DNA of 64,000 bases from Eubacteriales bacterium (GCA_030540435.1 JAUNWG010000004.1:1-64000); one strand, 5' to 3'; shown: positions 24,873 through 34,186, numbered from the stretch's first letter. Notes: a model not told the origin generated them from the letters alone. Program-made: numbers and translations.

Positions 24873-25790
24873 TTAAAGATACAGCGTATCCAGCATACGC
24901 TTGATGTCTTCGTCCTCTGACGGGTCAGCCGCATGTGACTGCCGGTATGCAGATGGCAGCATCCCGGTTTCCTTGCGAAAGACACGGGAGAAATAATGTA
25001 CATCTGTGAAACCGACCAGCTGTGCAGTGAGGGAGACGGTCATGTCCGGCTGGGTGAGCAGCTTTTTGGCACAGGCGATTTTTTGCAGCCGCAGGAAGCG
25101 TCCCGGCGGCATGCCCACATTTTTTGAAAACAGCCGGGTCAGGTAGGCAGCGGTAATCCCAAGCCGCTCCGCAACCTCGTCCACGCCGTAAATCTGCGCA
25201 AATTCTTCCTGCATGATGCCGATTGCGGCGTCCACCAACGCCGGATAGCCGCTGGTTTGCTCATAGTGCTGTGCCGCCCCATACAGGCGCATCAGCAGCG
25301 TGTATGCCGCAACAGAGATTTCCTCCTGCCTGCCGTCCGCTTCCTTCAGGGCGTGTACTGTCTCCAGCACATCTGAAAGGCCGGACGGGCAGAACTGTCT
25401 GTGTTCCCGGAAATGATTTTCCAATGTTGTTTTTGCCAGCTGTCCCTGCAACAGAAGCAGCATGCATTCGCTGGCTTCGGGAGCAGTCAGGCTGTATGCA
25501 CCTGATTCCGGTGGAAAAAAGAGCAATTGCCCGTGGAACAGCGTTCCATCGATCTGTTCCGACCGGACGTGCAGGCTGCCCTTGGTTACAGCAATAACCG
25601 GTACGCTGTCCGGCCTTGCCGTCAGCACACAGCTGTCGTCCGTCTGGAACGGAATCCCAATAATCCGTTCCACCCAAATCAGCTCCGCAATGCGGGCATC
25701 GGGAGCTGACTCGGTTTTACGAATGTAAAAAGGAGAAGAGGTGGATGTAATCAGGTTTTCCTGATCTGCATCATATGAAAAACTATGCAT
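24873..25790 (-). CDS. AraC-family transcriptional regulator
   Basis: A 305-residue regulator with an N-terminal cupin-like sensing domain (about 25-160) and a C-terminal pair of HTH motifs (GVDEVAERLGITAAYLTRLF and LTAQLVGFTDVHYFSRVFRK). The ATG at 25790 lies 9 nt after the ATPase stop, so the two are probably co-transcribed; an in-frame TTG at 25796 is the only alternative nearby. Such regulators usually sense sugars, and linkage to a multi-sugar ATPase agrees. Its target is unknown. Confidence 0.88.
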   Translation of the reverse strand: MHSFSYDADQENLITSTSSPFYIRKTESAPDARIAELIWVERIIGIPFQTDDSCVLTARPDSVPVIAVTKGSLHVRSEQIDGTLFHGQLLFFPPESGAYSLTAPEASECMLLLLQGQLAKTTLENHFREHRQFCPSGLSDVLETVHALKEADGRQEEISVAAYTLLMRLYGAAQHYEQTSGYPALVDAAIGIMQEEFAQIYGVDEVAERLGITAAYLTRLFSKNVGMPPGRFLRLQKIACAKKLLTQPDMTVSLTAQLVGFTDVHYFSRVFRKETGMLPSAYRQSHAADPSEDEDIKRMLDTLYL

Positions 25791-25799
25791 GAACAAAAA

Positions 25800-26897
25800 T
25801 CAGTGGCAGATTGCCTGCTCGGTTTCCCTGTTGAATACGTGGATCTTGTCTGTCTTTACCGCGAGGCTGTAGGTAGACTGCTCTGCCGGACGTACATTGG
25901 ACGGCATACGGGCGATCAGCTTGTTGCCTGCGCAGTCCAGATACAGGTTGGTCTCAGAGCCCATCAGTTCCGCCAGCTCTACAGTAGCGGTAATGGCCTC
26001 CGCCTTGTTGTCGGCGGTCACTTCGACAAAGTCCTCCGGACGGATGCCGATGATGACTTCCTTGCCGATATAGCCAGCCAGAGCCTTGGACTTTGCCGCG
26101 TTCAGCGGCAGGGAGAAGCTGCCGAACTGTGCAGCGACGCCGGAGCCGTTCTTTGCGATAGTCGCATTGATGAAGTTCATCTGCGGGGAGCCGATGAAGC
26201 CTGCGACGAACAGGTTGCACGGGAAATCATACAGGGTCTGCGGGGTGTCAAACTGCTGGATCACGCCGTCCTTCATGACGCAAATGCGGTCGCCCATCGT
26301 CATAGCCTCGGTCTGGTCATGCGTTACATATACGAATGTGGTGTCCAGACGCTTGTGCAGCTTGCTGATCTCCGAACGCATGGAGGTTCGCAGCTTGGCA
26401 TCCAGGTTGGACAGCGGCTCGTCCAGCAGGAATACGGCAGGATTGCGGACCATTGCACGGCCCAGTGCGACACGCTGGCGCTGTCCGCCGGAAAGCGCCT
26501 TCGGCTTGCGGTCGAGCAGATGCTCCAGATCGAGGATCTTTGCCGCTTCGTGTACCTTCTTGTCGATCTCATCCTTCGGGACCTTGCGCAGCTGCAGGCC
26601 AAATGCGATGTTCTTGTAAACCGACATGTGCGGATACAGTGCGTAGTTCTGGAATACCATTGCGATGTCGCGGTCCTTCGGCGCGATGTCGTTTACAACA
26701 CGGTCACCGATGCGCAGCTCGCCGCTGGTGATGTCTTCCAGACCTGCGATCATGCGCAGGGTGGTGGATTTACCGCAGCCGGACGGGCCGACTAGGATGA
26801 CAAATTCCTTGTCCTTGATCTCAAGATTCAGGTCCGGCACGATCTCTACATTGCCGGGATATGTTTTATTTACGTGGGTAAATGTAATACTTGCCAT
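25800..26897 (-). CDS. Sugar ABC transporter ATPase, MsmX/UgpC type
   Basis: A 365-residue ATPase: Walker [12 protein letters not shown]-loop FQNYALYPHM, signature ALSGGQRQRVALGRA, Walker B VFLLDEPLSNLDA, H-loop THDQTEA, and a C-terminal MOP/TOBE domain (about 240-365: GIRPEDF, LMGSETNLY). The start at 26897 follows GGAGG at 8 nt. No permease genes are adjacent, so it is probably a shared ATPase energising several carbohydrate importers, as MsmX does in Bacillus. It may serve binding proteins encoded elsewhere in this window. Confidence 0.92.
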   Translation of the reverse strand: MASITFTHVNKTYPGNVEIVPDLNLEIKDKEFVILVGPSGCGKSTTLRMIAGLEDITSGELRIGDRVVNDIAPKDRDIAMVFQNYALYPHMSVYKNIAFGLQLRKVPKDEIDKKVHEAAKILDLEHLLDRKPKALSGGQRQRVALGRAMVRNPAVFLLDEPLSNLDAKLRTSMRSEISKLHKRLDTTFVYVTHDQTEAMTMGDRICVMKDGVIQQFDTPQTLYDFPCNLFVAGFIGSPQMNFINATIAKNGSGVAAQFGSFSLPLNAAKSKALAGYIGKEVIIGIRPEDFVEVTADNKAEAITATVELAELMGSETNLYLDCAGNKLIARMPSNVRPAEQSTYSLAVKTDKIHVFNRETEQAICH

Positions 26898-27036
26898 CGT
26901 TGTTTCCTCCAAATTGTTGTCTGTATATCTCGTTATTCCAGTAATTTTATTGTTTCTCTCTGGTAACAGGATACCATCGTCGTGTTACCTTTATCAACAG
27001 GATTTTTATGATATCGTTGGTAAATTCCTGACCTGA

Positions 27037-27102
27037 AAGGAAAAACCAGAGGGTGACCTCCGGCTGGTACTGTGCGTCCAGCAAAAAGAAGCGCCTCTGG
27101 TT
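27037..27102 (-). terminator. Terminator after cation exchanger (minus strand)
   Basis: AACCAGAGG (27044-27052) pairs with CCTCTGGTT (27094-27102). The loop includes a nested GCTGG/CCAGC stem, and on the minus strand the stem runs into TTTTTCCTTTC. The rest of 26898-27146 shows no gene. Confidence 0.6.
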
Positions 27103-27146
27103 ATAGGGTAATATCTTCTTTGAAATGTAAGCTGTGTGTTGATTTT

Positions 27147-28070
27147 TTATACGATCGTGCAGAAATATACTGCATAGCAGCACAGCATGAGTGCGCCTGC
27201 CCATCTGCCCAATGTATGTTTTTTGATGCTGCACAGCAGCAGAAGCGCACCAGCGCCGATGGCGACGAGCATGTCGGTGCGGAACGCCAGCGCAAAGGGG
27301 ATCGGGATGATGAGCGAGGACAGACCGACGACAAACAGGATGTTGAATATATTGCTGCCGACGATGTTGCCGATGGCAATGTCCGCATTTCCTTTTCGCG
27401 CAGCCGTCACAGAGGTAAACAGCTCCGGCAGGGAAGTGCCCAGCGCGACGATGGTCAGACCGATAAACCGGTCGCTCAGGCCGAAAAATTTGGCGATCGC
27501 CGTTGCGGCGTCGACGGTCACATTGCTGCCCAGCACGATGAGCACAAGGCCGACCGCAGCGAGACATAGCGCCTTCCACAGCGGCATCTGCGCACTTTCC
27601 TCTTCGGGTTCCGGATTCTTTTGGGACATCCAGAACAGGTAGACGAGATATGCGACGAATGCGGCGATCAATATCACGCCATCTATAAGGGAAATAGTGC
27701 CGTCCAGACCCTGCACGAGCAGCAGGATGGAAATGCCGATCATAAACGGGATTTCAAAACGCATCGTAGAGCGCGCCAATGCCAGCGGGCAGATGACAGA
27801 CGTCAGACCAAGAATGATGAGCACATTGAGGATGTTGCTGCCGACGATGTTGCCGATCGTGATATCCGCGTTGCCCTTCAGCGCGGCAGCGATACTGACA
27901 GCGGCCTCCGGCGCGCTGGTTCCCATTGCTACGATCGTAAGGCCGATCACCAGCTGCGGGATACCGAATTTCCGCGCGATCCCGCTGGAACCATCGACGA
28001 AGAAGTCTGCGCCCTTGATCAGCATGGCGAAGCCGACGATCAACAGCAGCACTTGCAGTACAATACTCAT
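27147..28070 (-). CDS. Calcium/sodium antiporter family (CaxA/YrbG) exchanger, likely Mn2+-linked
   Basis: A 307-residue, roughly ten-helix exchanger built from two inverted repeats. Each repeat carries the alpha motif: GTSAPEAAVS with GNIVGSNILN, and GTSLPELFTS with GNIVGSNIFN. An acidic loop (NPEPEEESAQ) joins the halves. The start at 28070 follows AGGAGG. Members exchange Na+ or K+ for Ca2+. The 5' leader is a yybP-ykoY riboswitch, which senses Mn2+, so this protein may export Mn2+ as well as or instead of Ca2+. Confidence 0.9.
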   Translation of the reverse strand: MSIVLQVLLLIVGFAMLIKGADFFVDGSSGIARKFGIPQLVIGLTIVAMGTSAPEAAVSIAAALKGNADITIGNIVGSNILNVLIILGLTSVICPLALARSTMRFEIPFMIGISILLLVQGLDGTISLIDGVILIAAFVAYLVYLFWMSQKNPEPEEESAQMPLWKALCLAAVGLVLIVLGSNVTVDAATAIAKFFGLSDRFIGLTIVALGTSLPELFTSVTAARKGNADIAIGNIVGSNIFNILFVVGLSSLIIPIPFALAFRTDMLVAIGAGALLLLCSIKKHTLGRWAGALMLCCYAVYFCTIV

Positions 28071-28120
28071 AATAAAACCTCCTGAACCGATTTGCAGCAT
28101 TCTCACTGCATCAGCAGACG

Positions 28121-28262
28121 AAAAAACGAGACAATGCTGCAATCCTACATAATTGCAGCAAAGTCTCGCTAATTACTTACAAACCGAATTCATGATGAAT
28201 CGTACTGACGGCAATGTAAACACGGAATCCGTGCAAGCTACTCCCCTTGCTTCATATGAAGT
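28121..28262 (-). promoter_or_regulatory. yybP-ykoY manganese riboswitch with terminator platform
   Basis: On the minus strand the leader contains the hallmark elements in order: GCAAGGGGAGTAG, CCGTCAGTACG, and AGCGAGACTTTGC. The last overlaps a terminator: CGAGAC...GTCTCG then TTTTTT, with an inner GCTGCAA/TTGCAGC stem (28121-28168). Metal binding should hold the aptamer closing stem and prevent the terminator, turning expression on. It sits about 50 nt before the exchanger start. Mn2+ specificity is known for the family; the on-switch logic is inferred from the shared CGAGAC strand. Confidence 0.87.
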
Positions 28263-28349
28263 GTAGCAAATGGAGAAGGAAAAGTCAAGCAGGAGAGGAA
28301 GTTTTACGGTATTTTAGCACAATGGATTGTAAAATCTGTCACAACTGCA

Positions 28350-28404
28350 TTTACATACAATTTACGCGCTTCGGGTAGAGGATTTTACATGCAGTGGGTA
28401 GAAT
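28350..28404 (+). promoter_or_regulatory. Candidate Pho box and promoter of pst operon
   Basis: TTTACA (28350) and TTTACG (28361) are spaced 11 bp apart, with a third TTTACA at 28384. They resemble the TTNACA direct repeats bound by PhoP in Bacillus. A TAGAAT -10 lies at 28399-28404 without a good -35, as expected for an activated promoter. It is about 50 bp before pstS. Confidence 0.45.
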
Positions 28405-28453
28405 AGGCACTGTTAAACGAAAACAAAACAGAAAGCATGAAAGGAAATTGATC

Positions 28454-29371
28454 ATGAGATTATCCACAAAAGTGAAGAAATTCGGTGCACTGACACTGAC
28501 AGGTATGATGTTGATGGGCGTGCTGGCGGGCTGCGGCTCGAACGGCGGTGCTGCATCGGATACGGACAACGGTTCCGCACAGGCTGCGGCGGTAAGCGGT
28601 GCAATCGACGTCGTATCCCGTGAGGACGGCTCCGGCACCCGCGGCGCATTTATTGAGCTGTTTGGCATTGAAGAGAAGAACGGCGATGAGAAGGTCGACA
28701 ACACCACGCCGGATGCCATCATTGCAAACCAGACAGAGATTATGATGCAGAACGTCGCAGGCGACAAGCAGGCGATCGGCTATGCGTCGCTCGGTTCGCT
28801 GAATGATTCGGTCAAGGCGGTCAAGATTGACGGTGCAGAAGCAACGACGGAAAACGTGCTGGATGGCAGCTATACCGTCTCCCGTCCGTTCAATGTTGCG
28901 ACAAAGGATGGCCTTTCCGAAGCGGCACAGGATTTTATGAAGTACATCCTCTCTGCTGAGGGACAGAAGGTTGTTGCAGACAACGGCTACATTCCGGTAG
29001 ACGACGGCGCAGAGGCATTCACCTCCAATGGCGCATCTGGTAATGTAACGGTTGCAGGCTCCTCCTCTGTTACCCCGGTCATGGAGAAGCTGAAGGAAGC
29101 CTATGAAGAAGTCAACAGCAATGTCAAAATCACGATTCAGGAATCCGACTCCACCACCGGTATGACCAGCGCAATGGAAGGCGTATGCGACATCGGCATG
29201 GCATCCCGTGAACTGAGCGAAGAGGAAGCAGCAGCGCTGACTCCGACCCAGATCGCGCTGGACGGCATTGCAGTTATTGTCAATCCTGAGAACGCGGTAG
29301 ATGATCTGACCACAGAGCAGGTGCGCAGCATCTTCACCGGTGAAACCACTGACTGGAGCGAGATCGGCTAA
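28454..29371 (+). CDS. pstS: Phosphate-binding lipoprotein PstS (circularly permuted)
   Basis: A 305-residue phosphate-binding protein with lipobox GVLAGCGS. Residues about 40-185 (VVSREDGSGTRGAFIELF and AIGYASLGSL) correspond to the C-terminal half of classical PstS. Residues about 195-305 (VTVAGSSSVTPVMEKL, DIGMASREL, DGIAVIVNPEN, IFTGETTDW) correspond to the N-terminal half. The halves are therefore swapped, and the protein ends where the classical linker would continue. Both phosphate-binding segments remain. It heads pstSCAB-phoU. The start follows AAAGGA; other in-frame starts upstream lie in the promoter region. Confidence 0.9.
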   Translation: MRLSTKVKKFGALTLTGMMLMGVLAGCGSNGGAASDTDNGSAQAAAVSGAIDVVSREDGSGTRGAFIELFGIEEKNGDEKVDNTTPDAIIANQTEIMMQNVAGDKQAIGYASLGSLNDSVKAVKIDGAEATTENVLDGSYTVSRPFNVATKDGLSEAAQDFMKYILSAEGQKVVADNGYIPVDDGAEAFTSNGASGNVTVAGSSSVTPVMEKLKEAYEEVNSNVKITIQESDSTTGMTSAMEGVCDIGMASRELSEEEAAALTPTQIALDGIAVIVNPENAVDDLTTEQVRSIFTGETTDWSEIG

Positions 29372-29442
29372 GGGCTCTCCCTTCTTCCCTTCGGCATATG
29401 CATCACGCAGTGTCGGAGGGAAGTGTTTTGTGAGGTTTATTT

Positions 29443-30309
29443 ATGAAATTACAAAAAACAATGGAGCGCGGTATGTCGTGGCTGTTCGCACTGTGCGCCT
29501 GTATGTCCATCGTGGCGGTCGCACTGATCTGTGTGTTCCTGTTCGCCAATGGCATTCCGGCAATGAAGGAGATCGGCGTATTTGATTTCCTGCTTGGCAC
29601 AAAGTGGGCGCCGAAGAACCATCCGGCATCCTATGGTATCTTGCCGATGATCGTCGGCAGCCTGTGCGTCACGCTCGGCTCGGTTATCATCGGCGTGCCG
29701 GTGGGCGTACTGACAGCCGTTTATCTGTCCCGGTTCTGCCCGAAGAAGCTGCACCGCCTTTTGGAGCCGCTGGTTCAGCTGATGGCAGGTATCCCGTCTA
29801 TTATTTATGGCTTCTTTGGTCTGGTTGTCATGGTCCCGCTGGCACGCATGATTCCGGGCTGTACCGGCGTCAGTGTGATGACAGCTGCTGTGCTGCTGGG
29901 CATTATGATTCTGCCGACCGTCATCAATCTGAGCGAGTCTGCGATCAATGCTGTGCCGAACAGCTACTATGAGGGTGCGCTGGCGCTGGGCGCGACGCAC
30001 GAGCGTTCGGTGTTCTTTGCGGTGCTCCCGGCGGCAAAATCCGGCATCCTTGCCGCAGTTGTGCTGGGAATCGGGCGCGCGATCGGTGAAACGATGGCGG
30101 TCATCATGGTTGCGGGCAACCAGCCGATCCTGCCGCGCAGTATCTTCAAGGGCATCCGTACCATGACGGCAAATATCGTCATTGAAATGGGCTATGCGAC
30201 CGGACTGCACAGGGAAGCGCTCATCGCCACCGGCGTTGTACTGTTTATCTTTATTTTGATTATCAATCTGACCTTTGCCGTTATCAAAAAGAGAGGTGAA
30301 AAGCGATGA
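29443..30309 (+). CDS. pstC: Phosphate ABC transporter permease PstC
   Basis: A 288-residue inner permease with six TM helices and the EAA-like loop SYYEGALALGATHERSVFF. The segments GIPSIIYGFFGL and GIGRAIGETMAVIMVAGN are typical of PstC. It lies 71 nt after pstS and overlaps pstA by 4 nt (ATGA). It imports phosphate with PstA and PstB. Confidence 0.94.
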   Translation: MKLQKTMERGMSWLFALCACMSIVAVALICVFLFANGIPAMKEIGVFDFLLGTKWAPKNHPASYGILPMIVGSLCVTLGSVIIGVPVGVLTAVYLSRFCPKKLHRLLEPLVQLMAGIPSIIYGFFGLVVMVPLARMIPGCTGVSVMTAAVLLGIMILPTVINLSESAINAVPNSYYEGALALGATHERSVFFAVLPAAKSGILAAVVLGIGRAIGETMAVIMVAGNQPILPRSIFKGIRTMTANIVIEMGYATGLHREALIATGVVLFIFILIINLTFAVIKKRGEKR

Positions 30310-31205
30310 GGCAGCCGATAGGAGATGCAATGGTACTGCCGCAGCAGGGCGCAAGGCTGGGGCGGAAAGACCATACGCCCAAGCCGACACAGGGCTTTCA
30401 GTCATGGCTGCTGCGCCTGCTGGTGCATGGAGCCGCCCTGTTTACCTTTTCTATCCTGCTCTTTTTGATCGGATATATCCTTGTGCGTGGTATTCCATAT
30501 CTCACGCCGGATCTGTTTTCACTGGAATATACATCGGAAAACTGTTCGATGCTCCCGTCTATCATCACGACGGTTGAAATGACACTGATCTCGCTGCTGA
30601 TCGCCATTCCGATCAGCGTATTTACCGCGATCTATCTGGTGGAATATGCAAAAAAAGGCAATAAGCTGGTGGACCTGATGCGGTTGACGACGGAAACGCT
30701 GTCCGGCATCCCGTCGATTGTATACGGTCTGTTCGGTATGCTGTTTTTCGTTACGCAGCTGGGCTGGAAGCTGTCGCTGCTGTCCGGTTCGCTGACGCTG
30801 GCAATTATGATCCTGCCGCTCATCATGCGAAGCACAGAGGAGGCGCTGCTGGCGGTACCGGATATGTACCGCGAGGCGAGCTTTGGACTGGGCGCAGGCA
30901 AGCTGCGCACGGTATTCCGTATCGTGCTCCCGTCGGCTATGCCGGGCATTCTGGCGGGCATCATTCTGGCGGTGGGCCGTATTGTAGGCGAGACTGCGGC
31001 TTTGATCTATACCGCAGGCACGGCGACAGAGATCCCCAATGGCCTGCTTTCCTCTGGACGCACGCTGGCGGTGCATATGTACTGCCTGTCCAGCGAGGGA
31101 CTGCACACCGATCAGGCATATGCGACCGCGGTTGTGCTGCTTCTGATCGTACTGGTAATGAATACGGCTTCTGCGCTGATTGCACGCAAGCTGACGAAAA
31201 ATTAA
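30306..31205 (+). CDS. pstA: Phosphate ABC transporter permease PstA
   Basis: A 299-residue permease. After a roughly 30-residue basic N-terminal tail it has six TM helices, with the Pst blocks [37 protein letters not shown] and [17 protein letters not shown]. The start overlaps the pstC stop. The tail is longer than in PstC and may be an extension of unknown role; no better internal start is seen. Confidence 0.94.
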   Translation: MRQPIGDAMVLPQQGARLGRKDHTPKPTQGFQSWLLRLLVHGAALFTFSILLFLIGYILVRGIPYLTPDLFSLEYTSENCSMLPSIITTVEMTLISLLIAIPISVFTAIYLVEYAKKGNKLVDLMRLTTETLSGIPSIVYGLFGMLFFVTQLGWKLSLLSGSLTLAIMILPLIMRSTEEALLAVPDMYREASFGLGAGKLRTVFRIVLPSAMPGILAGIILAVGRIVGETAALIYTAGTATEIPNGLLSSGRTLAVHMYCLSSEGLHTDQAYATAVVLLLIVLVMNTASALIARKLTKN

Positions 31206-31218
31206 AAGGGTATATGCT

Positions 31219-31971
31219 ATGAATGTAAAATATAAGATCAAGGATTTAAACCTGCATTATGGCGAGTTCCATGCACTCAAGGACATCAATCTGGATCTGC
31301 CGGAAAAGCAGATCACCGCATTTATCGGGCCGTCCGGCTGCGGCAAATCGACGCTGCTCAAGACGCTCAACCGTATGAATGATTTGGTAGAGGGCTGTCG
31401 GATCGATGGTACTGTCCTGCTGGACAGCGAGGATATTTTCGACCGTATGGATGTGAATGTGCTGCGCCGCCGCGTCGGTATGGTATTCCAGAAGCCGAAT
31501 CCGTTCCCGATGAGCATTTATGACAACATTGCATTTGGTCCGCGTACACATGGTGTCCACAGCAAATCCAAGCTGGATGAGATCGTGGAAAAGAGTCTGC
31601 AGGACGCTGCCATCTGGGATGAGGTCAAGGACCGCCTGGGCAAGAGCGCGTTGGGTATGTCCGGCGGACAGCAGCAGCGTCTGTGTATCGCGCGTGCGCT
31701 TGCGATCCAGCCGGAGGTACTGCTGATGGATGAACCGACCAGCGCGCTTGACCCGATCTCCACGATGAAGGTGGAAGATCTCGTGCAGGAGCTGAAGCAG
31801 AATTACACCATCGTTATGGTAACGCATAACATGCAGCAGGCGACCCGTGTATCGGATAAAACCGCATTTTTCCTGCTGGGTGAGGTAGTGGAATATAACC
31901 AGACATCGGAGCTGTTTTCCATGCCGCAGGACCAGCGGACGGAAAACTACATTACCGGACGATTTGGCTGA
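31219..31971 (+). CDS. pstB: Phosphate ABC transporter ATPase PstB
   Basis: A 250-residue ATPase with Walker [12 protein letters not shown], the PstB-specific LNRMNDLV, Q-loop [18 protein letters not shown], signature [14 protein letters not shown] and Walker [13 protein letters not shown]. It lies 13 nt after pstA and energises PstC/PstA. Confidence 0.96.
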   Translation: MNVKYKIKDLNLHYGEFHALKDINLDLPEKQITAFIGPSGCGKSTLLKTLNRMNDLVEGCRIDGTVLLDSEDIFDRMDVNVLRRRVGMVFQKPNPFPMSIYDNIAFGPRTHGVHSKSKLDEIVEKSLQDAAIWDEVKDRLGKSALGMSGGQQQRLCIARALAIQPEVLLMDEPTSALDPISTMKVEDLVQELKQNYTIVMVTHNMQQATRVSDKTAFFLLGEVVEYNQTSELFSMPQDQRTENYITGRFG

Positions 31972-31984
31972 TGGAGGAAAGAAG

Positions 31985-32641
31985 ATGAGAGTAAGATTCG
32001 ATCAGGAACTGAATACCATGCATGATGATCTGATCTCAATGGCGTCCATCGTCGAAACTGCGATCAGCAGGGCGGTGGAAGCGTTGAAATACCGCGACCC
32101 CAAGCTGGCAAAGCAGACGATAGATGGCGACCGGGAGATCGATCAGAAGGAGCGCGCGATCGAAAGCACCTGCTTAAAGCTGCTGCTGCAGCAGCAGCCG
32201 GTGGCACGTGACCTGCGGGAAATTTCCACAGCGCTGAAAATGATTACCGATATGGAGCGTATCGGCGATCTTGCCGAGGATATTGCCGAGGTCACACTGT
32301 TCCTGTGTGATTGCCCTTCGTACGTCACCCCGCCGCAGGTATCTTATATGGCGGAATCCACCATCAAGATGGTGCGGGATGCCATTGATTCGTTTATTAT
32401 GAAGGATCTGGCAAAGGCGCACAGCGTGATTGAATATGACGATATCGTAGACCGGCTGTTTGTCGAGACGCGGCAGGAGCTGATAGCGAACATCCATGAT
32501 TCTATTGACGGCGCAGAGCAGGCAATGGATATCATGATGATCGCAAAGTATTTTGAACGCATTGGAGATCATGCTGTGAATATCTCAGAATGGGTGGAAT
32601 TTTCTATTACGGGTACACATAAGAATACCCGTGTGTTATAA
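31985..32641 (+). CDS. phoU: Phosphate signalling protein PhoU
   Basis: A 218-residue all-helical protein of two PhoU repeats. Each repeat carries an E/DxxxD metal motif (DLISMASIVETAI and a second near DMERIGDLAEDIAE; also YFERIGDHAVNISEWV). It links Pst transport to the phosphate-sensing kinase. The start at 31985 follows GGAGGAAAG, 13 nt after pstB. No PhoP/PhoR pair lies in this window. Confidence 0.94.
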   Translation: MRVRFDQELNTMHDDLISMASIVETAISRAVEALKYRDPKLAKQTIDGDREIDQKERAIESTCLKLLLQQQPVARDLREISTALKMITDMERIGDLAEDIAEVTLFLCDCPSYVTPPQVSYMAESTIKMVRDAIDSFIMKDLAKAHSVIEYDDIVDRLFVETRQELIANIHDSIDGAEQAMDIMMIAKYFERIGDHAVNISEWVEFSITGTHKNTRVL

Positions 32642-32664
32642 TGTATTAGAAAACATTGTAACAC
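32633..32664 (+). promoter_or_regulatory. Hairpin overlapping the phoU stop
   Basis: GTGTTATAATGT and ACATTGTAACAC pair over 12 positions with one G-U, around an 8-nt loop. It has no T-run and contains a TATAAT string, so it could be a weak terminator, a processing site, or an operator over a promoter for the next gene. Confidence 0.4.
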
Positions 32665-32703
32665 CAGCGCGGCGGTCGCTGCGCATACAAACAAGGAGAA
32701 CAT

Positions 32704-33486
32704 ATGGAACAGCTTAGAAAGAAATCCGGTTTTATCTGTGATATGGACGGTGTGATCTATCACGGAAATAAAATCCTTCCCGGTGTGCGGGAATTTGTAG
32801 ATTGGTTGCAGACAGAAAACAAGCATTTTCTGTTTTTGACCAATTCCAGCCATTATACACCGAAGGAACTACAGCAGAAGCTGGCACGCATGGGGGTGGA
32901 TGTAGATGAATCGCATTTTTACACCAGCGCACTGGCAACAGCCAGTTTCCTGTGCCATCAGGCGCCGGGCTGCAGCGCTTATGTCGTCGGAGATCACGGT
33001 TTGCAAAATGCGTTATATGCAGCAGGTATCACGATCAATGAGGTCGATCCGGATTATGTAGTCGTCGGTGAGCCGGAATCCTTTGGATATGACAATATTG
33101 TACGGGCGATCCGGCTGGTCAATCAGGGCGCAAGGCTCATCGGTACCAATTCCGACATCACCGGCCCGACGGAGAGCGGCATCGTGCCGGGCTGCGGCGC
33201 ACTCATTTCCCCGATCGAGGTCGCGACCGGCAAGAAAGCATATTTTGTCGGAAAACCGAATCCGCTGATGATGCGCACCGGCCTGCGGCTGCTCGGCGTA
33301 CATTCGGAAGAAGCAGTCATGATTGGCGACCGCATGGATACCGATATGATCGCCGGCATTGAATCCGGCCTGGATACCGTGCTGGTGCTGTCCGGCGTCA
33401 CTTCGCCGGAGGATATCAAGCGCTTCCCGTACCGCCCGCGTCTGGTGCTCGGCGGCGTCGGAGAGATCGTCGGACAGGGAGAATAA
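32704..33486 (+). CDS. HAD-IIA family phosphatase (NagD-like)
   Basis: A 260-residue HAD hydrolase. It has the nucleophile motif FICDMDGVIYHGN, motif II LFLTNSSHYT, a C2 cap (about 90-185), the lysine region GKPNPLMM, and VMIGDRMDTDMIAG binding Mg2+. Members remove phosphate from nucleotides, sugar phosphates or glycerol phosphate. AAGGAGAA precedes ATG. It follows phoU by 62 nt, so phosphate salvage is a reasonable guess, but the substrate is unknown. Confidence 0.9.
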   Translation: MEQLRKKSGFICDMDGVIYHGNKILPGVREFVDWLQTENKHFLFLTNSSHYTPKELQQKLARMGVDVDESHFYTSALATASFLCHQAPGCSAYVVGDHGLQNALYAAGITINEVDPDYVVVGEPESFGYDNIVRAIRLVNQGARLIGTNSDITGPTESGIVPGCGALISPIEVATGKKAYFVGKPNPLMMRTGLRLLGVHSEEAVMIGDRMDTDMIAGIESGLDTVLVLSGVTSPEDIKRFPYRPRLVLGGVGEIVGQGE

Positions 33487-33497
33487 TGACGCGCCGG

Positions 33498-33731
33498 ATT
33501 TGCAGTTACCGCCCTTAGGCTCCCTCAGAGGAGGGAGCTGTCGCCGCAGGCGACTGAGGGAGGGAAAAGCGAAGTGTAACATCGAGATTTATCTTGGTGC
33601 GAATGACTTACCTCTTCACTCCCTCCGTCATTTGCTCCGCAAATGCCACCTCCCTCATCCGAGGGAGGCTTGGATAACCGCCAATTACTTATATGCAGTT
33701 GAAAAGCCATCCCGCGGTTGGGATGGCTTTG
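33498..33731. repeat. Palindromic repeat element, copy C
   Basis: A multi-hairpin element. AGGCTCCCTC (33518) and GAGGGAGGCT (33661) are inverted ends. Within lie GTCGCCGCAGGCGAC, TGAGGGAG paired with CTCCCTCC, and ATTTGCTCCGCAAAT, plus a 3' tail ending in a perfect 11-bp stem (33703-33730, AAAGCCATCCC/GGGATGGCTTT). The same design recurs at 56878-57145 with the same conserved core and tail, and a shorter relative lies at 56690-56870. No transposase is encoded, so it is MITE-like. The tail stem also works as terminator for the adjacent minus-strand XRE gene. Confidence 0.75.
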
Positions 33732-33737
33732 TTTATT

Positions 33738-34109
33738 TTAATACATAATTTGCTGTTCTGTATTTGCCAAAAATTCTTGTTGTTCCAGCAGAGCATCCAG
33801 AATTTTATTCATCGTAATTAAAGTGGTCGGATTACACTTTTGTAGTTTATCTGCAAGTTCAGAGTTAATGATACTTTCTCTTCTGGCATATGGCGTATCT
33901 AGCAAGAAGTAATCAAAATCTTTATCTAATGCAAGAGAAAGTTTTAACAACATAGAAAGCGATACTTTGGTTTGCCCAACTTCGATGTGGCTCATGTGAT
34001 TATTAGAGCAGCCTACCATTGTGCCAAGCTCAGTTTGCTTTAAGCCCTTTTCCAGTCTTGCAGTTTTAATACGCTGTCCAATTTTCACATAGTCAATTTC
34101 TGGCTGCAT
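33738..34109 (-). CDS. XRE-family transcriptional regulator (cassette 1)
   Basis: A 123-residue HTH protein. The N-terminal domain (about 5-70) has the XRE pattern RIKTARLEKGLKQTELGTMV followed by NNHMSHIEVGQTKVSL. The C-terminal 50 residues are helical and probably dimerise. The ATG at 34109 was chosen over the in-frame TTG at 34115. It is divergent from the unknown protein at 34262, and the shared 150-bp intergenic region has an inverted repeat, suggesting it controls both genes. The pairing is repeated at 57150/57543. Confidence 0.88.
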   Translation of the reverse strand: MQPEIDYVKIGQRIKTARLEKGLKQTELGTMVGCSNNHMSHIEVGQTKVSLSMLLKLSLALDKDFDYFLLDTPYARRESIINSELADKLQKCNPTTLITMNKILDALLEQQEFLANTEQQIMY

Positions 34110-34186
34110 CTTCAATCACCACCTATGCTATAGATTCTGCCTTGATTATAAAATAATGTATTTATTCAAACAACAAACTATAGAGG

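Noticed and set aside
27003-27110. Short coding gene after the cation exchanger
   Set aside because: The open frame coincides with a terminator hairpin and has no start signal.
33498-33731. CRISPR array
   Set aside because: The hairpins are nested inverted repeats of one element, not regularly spaced direct repeats with unique spacers.
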